NCBI GenBank assembly: GCA_964035575.1
Contig: OZ037835.1
Location: 1,364,001-1,428,000 of the forward strand
Reading direction: 5' to 3'
DNA: 64,000 nt
DNA from: Rhynchopus sp. YZ270_cl-10
Lineage: Eukaryota; Euglenozoa; Diplonemea; Diplonemida; Diplonemidae
The translations under genes and the position numbers were made by a program. How positions within the stretch are numbered: position 1 is the first letter of the stretch; each line of letters begins with the position of its first letter. Of the stretch, positions 56,791-64,000 are shown piece after piece. The notes under the pieces are model-generated. The model made no database searches and had not been told where the DNA came from. It was given only the letters and a program-made list of their open reading frames with translations.

Positions 56791-57708
56791 AAGGTGCACA
56801 GGACGAGAGGCTTTTATCAGGGGATGCGTCCAAGTAAATCACGTCAGCAGAAAAGTTCGAGAATGTAGGTTTTATTATTTTCTGCCACTGTACATCTTGA
56901 TGTAATTAACACTGTTTCCCCTTCCCCCCTTTTGCACCCCACCTGTCCACCATACTTCAGGACACGTGTTTTCGGTGTTTTTTGGGTCTGGTTTGGATGG
57001 TTTGGAGAAAAAAGGGAGACTTATTTGGCTGGGAAAAGACATCATCCCTGACAACACACTTGTGGAATCCCACACAGCTGACGCTGTGTGATAGCGGATG
57101 CGATCAAAGTGACTAAGCACAGACAGGCTCAGGGTCTTCTTGTGCACTTTATTGTTTGCAGTACTGTATTTCTGTTTTATGACTCATTATACACATGATC
57201 CTCAACCCCCTACTTTAGCTTTTCCGTTTGGAAGTTCGGATTGCGAATTTATTTTGAGCTTTTGTGTTCTCTGCATCCCTGTCAGACAAAAAGTGCGAAT
57301 CCTGGAAAAAGTCCTGAATCAAAAGTGACTAGCAAGCATGAGAGGGTTTAGGTTTCATCACATAAACGTTCCTTAGCATTGCCGCATATCTGGGTATGTG
57401 GCCACTTAGTGTGGTGGATGGAGACACACCGTGTTGTGGGGTTCTTTTGGGCTGGGGTGCTGAGGCAGGATTGCATGAGTGGAGACGTGGGTCGGAGACT
57501 CGGGTGCAGTGGGTATGCTGCAGTGCACAGTGCTGATGTCCTGCAGTTGTCTCGTCCTTTAGAATCGAAGGTGACGAAATAAAGCCTCAGACATTTGCAT
57601 CATTATTTGTTGTGCAATGATACAAGAACCATCGGAGGGTCGTCACCCACAACCTCTGCACAAAAAGAAACCAACACAAAAGACACAGCAACAACACACA
57701 AACACACA

Positions 57709-59376
57709 ATGCCGAAGCGACACGCAGACAGCACGCAGGACGAGAACCCACGAAAGAGAAGACAACTTTCTGCAGGTGAGGTCTTGGTGGAGGCTGTCAG
57801 GAACGGCGAGACGACTGCCGTGCGGGCGGTCCTTGAGAAGTTCAACCCAGACACAGTGGCCTTTGATGCGGCGCACGAGGCATGCAGACGGAACGACGAT
57901 GAATGCCTCACACTGCTTCTTCCGTATGTTGAGACAACGCAGAAGGGCTTTGGGATGCTGCTGAGTGAGTGTGTCCACGCAGACCACGTTGCGTGCACGG
58001 AGGTCCTCTTGCAGCATTGGAAGTCCGTCTGCAACAGCGTGACATTTGTCCCGCAGCAGTGGACAGACCCTGCAGTGTGTCGCGTCTTGATTGATGCAGG
58101 GGCAGACTTACATACAAAAGACAAGTACGGATGTTCAATTCTGCACTCTGCTTGTGAATTAGGAGCACTTGACGTTGTGAAGATGTTGGTTGAAGCAGGT
58201 GCGGCGGGAGTGCATGCCACGAATGACGAAGGACAACGGTATTTTACTGTTGCAGCAGAGTGTGGACACACGGAGACTGTGTGCTATCTTGTGGGCTTGC
58301 CAGATGTCGATGTGAATCATGGCAACTTCAATGCGCTTCAATGTGCTGCGATGAATGAGTACCCAGACGTGGTGCAGGTGCTGATTGATGCAGGTGCAGA
58401 CATCGACATAACAGCCAACTTCGATGGATGTTCGCCTCTGCACTATGCTTGTGAATCAGGATCACTCGAAAGTGTGAAGATGTTGGTCAGAGCAGGTGCG
58501 GAAGTGCGTGCCACAAATCACCGGGGGGAAACGTGTCTTGTCCGTGCGATTCACGCGGCACGTTATGGACACATCGAGACTCTGCGCTATCTTGTGTGCT
58601 TGCCAGAGGTGGATGTGAATTACCGACACGCTGGCAACTACACTGCGTTGCACTGTGCGGTTGATGAAAAACCACGCACAGACGTGCTGCAGGTGCTGAT
58701 TGATGCAGGTGCAGACATCGACGCAAAGAACAACGAGGGACGTTCGCCTCTGCACTCTGCTTGCGCTTCAGGAGCACTTGACGTTGTGAAGATGTTGGTT
58801 GAAGCAGGTGCGGGAGTGCGTGCCACAAATGACCGAGGGGAAACGTGTCTTATCCTTGCGGCACGTAATGGACACACCGAGACTGTACGCTATCTTGTGG
58901 GCTTGCCAGAGGTGGATGTGAATCATGTGAATCGTCGATACGCTGGCAACTACACTGCGTTGCAGTGTGCGCTGGAGAATGATAAAACAGACGTGGTGCA
59001 GGTGCTGATTGATGCAGGTGCAGATGTTGTCACAAACAACAACGCTCTGCACTCTGCTTGCGTTTTCGGATCACTTGACGTTGTGAAGATGTTGGTCAGA
59101 GCAGGTGCGGGAGTGCGTGCCACAAATGATGAAGGATGGACGTGTCTTATCTCTGCGGCACGTTATGGACACACTGACACTGTGCGCTATCTTGTGGGCT
59201 TGCCAGAGGTAGAACTGAATCACCGAGACACTGCAAAGAACTACACTGCGTTGCACTATGCGGCGGAGCAAAAACACACTGAAGTTGCACAGGTGCTCAC
59301 TGATGCACTGCTATTGGAACTTGAGGCAGCACACTCTCGTATAGCTGCACTGGAGGTGGTGGGGTGTCCCATTTGA
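57709..59376 (+). CDS. Ankyrin-repeat protein ANK7, 555 aa
   Basis: Type I N-terminal segment but shortened (KFNPDTVAFDAAHEACR, lacking the RKK). It shares the EAGAAGVHATNDEGQRYFTV insertion variant with the distant ANK2, while its middle repeats (IDITANFDGCSPLHYACESG) resemble ANK5 and ANK6. Twelve repeats and the standard tail are intact. Array homology stops about 20 bp after the stop codon except for a short CAGGACACGTGTTTTC remnant near 59411, so this is the array edge. Confidence 0.9.
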   Translation: MPKRHADSTQDENPRKRRQLSAGEVLVEAVRNGETTAVRAVLEKFNPDTVAFDAAHEACRRNDDECLTLLLPYVETTQKGFGMLLSECVHADHVACTEVLLQHWKSVCNSVTFVPQQWTDPAVCRVLIDAGADLHTKDKYGCSILHSACELGALDVVKMLVEAGAAGVHATNDEGQRYFTVAAECGHTETVCYLVGLPDVDVNHGNFNALQCAAMNEYPDVVQVLIDAGADIDITANFDGCSPLHYACESGSLESVKMLVRAGAEVRATNHRGETCLVRAIHAARYGHIETLRYLVCLPEVDVNYRHAGNYTALHCAVDEKPRTDVLQVLIDAGADIDAKNNEGRSPLHSACASGALDVVKMLVEAGAGVRATNDRGETCLILAARNGHTETVRYLVGLPEVDVNHVNRRYAGNYTALQCALENDKTDVVQVLIDAGADVVTNNNALHSACVFGSLDVVKMLVRAGAGVRATNDEGWTCLISAARYGHTDTVRYLVGLPEVELNHRDTAKNYTALHYAAEQKHTEVAQVLTDALLLELEAAHSRIAALEVVGCPI

Positions 59377-59393
59377 AAGGTGCACAGGACGAG

Positions 59394-60002
59394 AGGCTGT
59401 CGACCATAATTCAGGACACGTGTTTTCACGTATTTTTTGGGTCTAGTTTGGGTTGGCGGTTTAGAAAAAAAAGGGACACTATTTGGGTGGGGAAGAGACC
59501 TCACCTGAATGATCATTTCGTTCATCTGACTGATGAGTGGAAGCAGGTGGAAGGAATATCAGATGTAAACCACGAAATGGATTCAACTTTTTTATTTTCA
59601 GTGTCACATTTGATTTTCCATGTTGCTTCGCACGTCGTGTATCACTCACATCGCACCCATACACACACATTCGTGGACAAAGGTGTACGTTTCAATCCAC
59701 ACACGTAGCCCATTTTTGAGCTTCATGTCTCCCAAACATACATCCCACGGGTCAAAGCTTTCTCTACGAAGTGCCCACCAGATGCTTCCGGAGTTGAGTG
59801 CGTCCCGACGTCTTCCCGTGAGTTGCTGCACCAGCTCACGTATGCAGTCAGCGAGGTTCTCGTTCTTAGGTTCCTGATATTGACCCGATTTCCATTTTTT
59901 TTTTTTTTTGGGCAATTTCCGAACGTTGCTACGGAAGCCCCGAACTGATATGAATCACTCCCACAGCAGCCTAACACCCACTACACAACACAACACAACA
60001 CA
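59394..60002. other. Intergenic region at the array edge
   Basis: It has a truncated piece of the ankyrin downstream module (about 59400-59500), no gene, and a CA-rich leader (ACACAACACAACACA) immediately before the ATG at 60003. Confidence 0.55.
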
Positions 60003-61657
60003 ATGCCGTTCGACTTCACTCTCTGGCGCCGTGCTGAGTTCATGCAGCGTGCGAACGAACGGCGCACACTGGTGCGCTATTTCATGACCCTTCTAAACGT
60101 TCCTGCCATGAAGTGGCGGCGCGTTGCACTCAATTTGTACGCCGCACATCTGACGAAGGTGAAGACAACATGCGAGGGGGCGCTGCTACGCAGGTACTGG
60201 ACACAGCTCTACTTCAATCGGCACTTCACGAAGGACAGACTGCCACGCACGAAGCCTAGGGGACAACGGGCTGACCGCTTCCGCGTGCGTGTTGCGTGCG
60301 ACCTGTTTGGTGCGAAGCGCAACTCGCGCTTCTCCTTTGCGACCGTGCCCGATATGGACCATCTCCTCAACGCTGTGGAGTCGCACTTCGACCAGGTCAC
60401 CCGCGCACAGCGTCCTGCGTCCTTCCCGGACACACCCTTCGAGGTCGCCAGCATCAAAGTCTTCGACGACCCCCGCAAGCGCTGGGTGCCACTCAAGGGC
60501 ACCGAGCAGCTTGCGCGCGACTGCCAGCTGTTCTGCTTCCTCCCTGACGCCTCGCCGTGGCACTCCGACAGCCAAGGCATCATTCCCGAAGCTGAAGACG
60601 TCTGCACATGGACAACAGCCGAGACCTCACCATACAGGTATATTACCACACCCCAATCTTTCAAAACACACCCTTTTGGGGCCATATTCTCAAGAATTAC
60701 CCCGATTTATCAAACACACCATTTCCCCCCTTTTCCTTCTCGACTACCCCAGGAAACCCTCGATAAAGTCAGCTTCTATTTCCGCGTATGGGGTGAGGAA
60801 GCGTTTCCAACTTTCCAACCTCTTCCCCATTTTTTTTTTCTTTCCATTTGCGATTATCCCTACCGTTTTTAGAACTCAACAGAGAGTGTACGTTAAGATT
60901 TCCGCTGGCGCGCTGACCCTTGAAACGCTTCGAGCGGGGACATGGTTAGCCACCTTGGAAAGCTGCACTACTTTTTTTGTGAGAGGCGTTACTTCTGGGT
61001 AACACCAAACACTGCACAACATTTTCCAGGGCCATATTCTGCGCATGAATCGCTCTCACTATCACAACACCACAACATTTCCACCACAGATGCAGAAAGC
61101 CTGCCAGCACCCCTACCAAGCAGAGACCGTCCGCAGAGGTCTCACCTCCACGCGGTGACACAGCACAGCAGGACAAATCGACCTTCGTCTTCTACGATAT
61201 GTGCCAGGTCGGCCGCAACCACTTAAGCTACAGCGACCTGAAAATGGGGTTCACGCGATGCGATATGCTGCTGGATGCTGGCCTTGGCGGGGAGCTTTTT
61301 GATGAAGCGGATGAAGACGCGGATGGGATGCTCACTTTGCACGAATGGACACGCTTTGCGGGAAACAACACAAGCCTTGTAGACGCACTGTACTTCAGAA
61401 TGAAAGATCTCTACAGTAGCCGCCAGGCCGCCAGCCGTGGTGGGGTCAATCACATCACCTCAACCGGGTGCCTTAGTGACCCCAGAGTGACCGCACGCAG
61501 TCCACAACTGACGCAACCGAAGGCATCGGAAAAGCTGCTCCTCGCACAAGAGGTGCAGCGTGCATCCATGGAGGCTGAAGTGGCAAGGGAGGCGCATCGG
61601 TGCGCGGAGAGAAAGGAGCTTGCAGCCAAGACCCGCCTGCATGCATGTTATGGTTGA
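60003..61657 (+). CDS. EF-hand protein with basic helical N-terminus, two exons, 400 aa
   Basis: Exons are 60003-60637 and 61090-61657; the intron starts GTATAT and ends CCACAG, and joining keeps frame (codon AG|A). The N-terminal 90 residues hold repeated basic-aromatic helices (RRTLVRYFMTLLN, LLRRYWTQLYFNRHF). A middle domain (about 95-200) includes FEVASIKVFDDPRKRWVPL and an LFCFLP segment. Exon 2 carries a Thr/Pro-rich linker and one canonical EF-hand loop, DEDADGMLTLHE, with Asp at 1, 3, 5, Gly at 6 and Glu at 12, so calcium binding is likely. An Ala/Glu-rich helix ends the protein. The first-exon frame reads through into the intron to 60872. Function is unknown; calcium-responsive structural or signalling roles are plausible. 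Confidence 0.82.
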
Positions 61658-61829
61658 AGAGAACGATGAAGAAGAAGAAGAAGAAAAAAAAAAAGGGCCT
61701 CCGTCCATACCGATTAAGTACAAAGCCTTAGGGCGACATTGTGTACAGATCCTACCTCGGTAGGTGATTGTCGATACAACAAAAAAGGATTGTGTAAAGT
61801 GGTCCCTATCCCCCCCTTCTTGTAGTTGT

Positions 61830-61863
<34 letters not shown>

Positions 61864-62124
61864 GTTGATGCTTCCACACAGAAGGGGGAAAAGTGTCATA
61901 AGACATTTCTTGCTTTGTTCACCTGATTTTTACCTGAAATTTTGATGGAGTTTAGTGGAGGAGGGGAGGGTTTAAATACCGCAAAAAATACCACTAAAAT
62001 TGACCAAAGTTCAGGGGGAAAAAAATCAGGTGGGTTTTGTTTTGTGAAAACGTAGTGTGGAGCTCACTTTTTTTTTTACCTCAAATTTTTCTAGATTTTT
62101 GTTGTATATTAATATAGGCGTAGG

Positions 62125-62368
62125 GTTGGAGAAGGTGATGCCAAAAGAGAGAGGGAGGAGGAGAGTGCTTTGATTATGATACATGCAATGCTAAATAAAT
62201 TGAACACCGTGCCCCCTACTCCCTTCCTTTTTTCCTATTCTGGGGCGGGTTGGAGTAGAGCCACATTTCACCGACAGGTCGAGGTGTGTACGTTTCACCA
62301 TAACCTCCCTTTTTGGGTTGGAGAAGGTGATGCCAAAAGAGAGAGGGAGGAGGAGAGTGATTTGATTC
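62125..62368 (+). repeat. Direct repeat of about 50 bp, copies 193 bp apart
   Basis: GTTGGAGAAGGTGATGCCAA and the following AGAGAGAGGGAGGAGGAGAG occur at 62125-62175 and 62318-62368 with almost no differences. Confidence 0.85.
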
Positions 62369-62811
62369 TCTAAAAAATCATCTAAAAAAGAGTATAGTGG
62401 AGCACACTCTAGGGTGGCTCCACTAATACAACCAAGTTTTCAAAAAAAGGCAAACAGGTCTTACTCATCTATACCAACTGTCTTTCTCCCTGCCTCTTTT
62501 TTTATTTCTGTATCACGTTTTTTTCCATCCCTCCCCTCCCGGGTTTACGGAGTTTGCAGATGACAGCGAGCAACCCCCTAAACTGATTTGGACCCCCTCC
62601 TTTTATTTCAAATCAAAATTTTGTTCTCCCCTCTCCCTCCCCCCCTCCTCCCCTTCCCATCCTCCCCCTTTTCCTTTGTTTTGTAAGATCCCCCTCCGCT
62701 CCCACAAAAATCACAGTGGTACGATAAGCCTATGTGTTTGTTGGCTTTATTGTTGTACCCTTTGAAGAACAGAAGTATGGCTCAAGCTATACAAGCGATG
62801 CCGGAACGTTA

Positions 62812-62890
62812 ACGCAAGCGTATGACGTGGGTTGTGCACCAACTAAGCAAAAGAGAAACGAGGTTTTTACTATTTATACAAGAAAATCCT
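62812..62890 (+). repeat. Dispersed repeat, copy 2 (pair with 101-180)
   Basis: GCGTATGACGTGGGTTGTGC and the following A-rich and TTTTTACTATTTAT segments match 101-180. Here it lies in an open frame of 92 codons that has no recognised domain. Confidence 0.45.
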
Positions 62891-63138
62891 CAGTCCGGAA
62901 CGGCAGCGGGGAAAAGTACATATCCCGCAGAGCAGGCTCACAACGTGAGGGGCTTAAGTTCATATTACAACCGTTTTTTTTTGTAAAGGTAGCTCAGCAT
63001 GTGACGGTGTAGGTTCATATTGTATACTGTGATTCTTTTGTTTGAAGAAGGAAATGTTTTTGATCCCTATACTGTGCTTTTCAATTCTACCATTTTTTTT
63101 TTATTGAATGGATACATAGATATGGGTCGATTTCAAAA

Positions 63139-63709
63139 CCCCCCCCCCCAAAAGTTCTTTTTTGTCTTTTTCATGATATAGGCAGTTTTTTTGCAGTCTG
63201 AGGTCCGGAACCGCCCCAAAAACGATTTTCTGGGAGGTTTTGGGAGGTTTTGGGGCGAAATGGACCTTTTTTGACCATTTTTATGGTATTTTTAGGCTGT
63301 TTTTGGCCCTTCTTCTTACACAGCCTATTGGGGGTCAAAATAGCTATTTTTGACCAAAAAACATCAAATAAGCACCAAGAAAAGTGCCAAATGTGCCCAA
63401 AACAGGTCGGATTGGGCTCACAGCCCATTTTTGGGATATATTTGGGCCAACGGAGGCCTCCTGGCGTCAAATAAATTGTGTTTTTTGGTCAAAAATAGCT
63501 ATTTTGACCCCCAATAGGCTGTGTAAGAAGAAGGGCCAAAAACAGCCTAAAAATACCATAAAAATGGTCAAAAAAGGTCCATTTCGCCCCAAAACCTCCC
63601 AAAACCTCCCAGAAAATCGTTTTTGGGGCGGTTCCGGACCTCAGACTGCAAAAAAACTGCCTATATCATGAAAAAGACAAAAAAGAACTTTTGGGGGGGG
63701 GGGGGGGGG
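63139..63709. mobile_element. Foldback element with C/G-run ends
   Basis: Arms 63139-63362 and 63479-63709 are near-perfect reverse complements, including the terminal C run and matching G run; the loop is about 117 bp. The loop (CCAAAACAGGTCGGATTGGG and following) resembles part of the arm of the foldback at 24159 (CCAAAACAGGTTGGAATGGA), so the two are relatives. No protein is encoded. Confidence 0.85.
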
Positions 63710-64000
63710 TAGGGGAGGGTCACTGCACGGCGGGGTCCGCACACCCCGAGGGTCCGTAAAACGGCATGTTAGGACACTCCCTCTTTACGGAGTGTCATTA
63801 CGTACCCTAGGGTACGTAATTACGGACCCTAGGGTACGTAATTACGTACCCTAGGGTCCGTAATTACGGACCCTAGGGTACGTAATTACGGAGCCTCCCA
63901 GGGAAAGGGACTCTCGAAAATTTTTTTTTGCCCCCGTTTAGGGCTAATTTGGACGATTTGAGGCCATTAAAAGCAAAATTTGGCACTTTTGAGCATCTGT
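63710..64000. mobile_element. Element D: end of a fourth element A/B relative, cut by the window edge
   Basis: From about 63760 to 63890 the sequence repeats a TACGTAATTACGG / CCCTAGGG word. It then continues (63905-64000) as the reverse complement of the right subterminal part of element B (45185-45310), including TTTGGCACTTTTGAGCATCT. This is the same body with yet another private terminal word. The outer border is uncertain (63710-63745). Confidence 0.75.

Larger units (their letters stand above)
35366..59393 (+). repeat. Tandem ankyrin-gene array (six units)
   Basis: Each unit of about 2.6-2.8 kb has an upstream module (from GCATTGCC-CATATCTGGG through the CA-rich leader), one ankyrin gene, and a downstream module (GACAGCGAAACGTTTCCCC, then a CAGGACACGTGTTTTCGG segment, then the 45-nt box). 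Start-to-start distances are 2766, 2685, 8472, 5527 and 2568 bp. The two long intervals are explained by a 5.6 kb insertion and by an intervening UBL-LRR gene of about 3 kb. Unit 4 is broken. A 67-codon upstream frame without its own ATG at the conserved start is kept in most units and, in unit 3, runs into the ankyrin frame because one stop codon changed. Confidence 0.9.
61658..63138. other. Intergenic region with direct repeat
   Basis: It contains a T30 tract near 61830, a direct repeat of about 50 bp (62125-62175 and 62318-62368), C/T-rich tracts and the second copy of the repeat at 101-180. There is no confident gene; the frame at 62734-63012 only overlaps that repeat. Confidence 0.5.

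Overview
This window looks like nuclear DNA from a flagellated protist. The clearest evidence is a complete five-exon gene for the intraflagellar transport protein IFT88 (13037-17779), which implies a cilium or flagellum. The other genes are typically eukaryotic: two membrane proteins with cyclase-like domains, ubiquitin-like domains fused to WD40 or LRR repeats, an EF-hand protein and many ankyrin-repeat proteins. All five introns I could place by reading frame start with GTAT and end with AG. TAA, TAG and TGA all act as stops. Coding DNA is GC-moderate; spacers are full of homopolymers, satellites and hairpins. I cannot name the lineage from sequence alone. No virus-derived element, CRISPR array, rRNA or tRNA was recognised.

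Layout. 0-9 kb: a receptor-like protein with a degenerate cyclase domain (689-3287, one frame break), a proline-rich protein of unknown function (4866-5624), and a decayed two-domain surface-protein gene (6853-8180). 10-20 kb: a foldback element, a solitary ankyrin gene, IFT88, and a ubiquitin-like/WD40 gene. 20-27 kb: almost purely repetitive, with four terminal-inverted-repeat (TIR) or foldback elements and several satellites. 27-29 kb: a second cyclase-like membrane protein. 29-35 kb: more small elements and a 2.5 kb TIR element (element A). 35-59 kb: a tandem array of six ankyrin genes, five apparently intact and one broken. The array is split by a 5.6 kb composite insertion, itself holding two relatives of element A, and by a ubiquitin-like/LRR gene that carries its own 1.6 kb insertion. 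60-62 kb: a two-exon EF-hand protein. 62-64 kb: repeats, a foldback element and the end of a fourth relative of element A.

Two things stand out. First, elements A-D share one non-coding body, and three of them carry an internal (CCCAGGTA)n satellite. Each has private terminal inverted repeats built from its own short iterated word, and A-C are flanked by about 9 bp A/T target duplications. Second, the ankyrin genes are built from about 99-residue super-modules of three repeats, share an N-terminal basic NLS-like tail, and are visibly mosaic, as expected of an array that shuffles by recombination. A separate group of foldback elements ends in (T)TAGGGG and sits inside runs of C or G, one with a perfect 10 bp target duplication.

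How the genes might work together is mostly open. IFT88 serves the flagellum. The two cyclase-like proteins look like membrane sensors with impaired catalytic sites. The ankyrin proteins look like nuclear or cytosolic binding proteins under diversification. These roles are inferred from domain content only.
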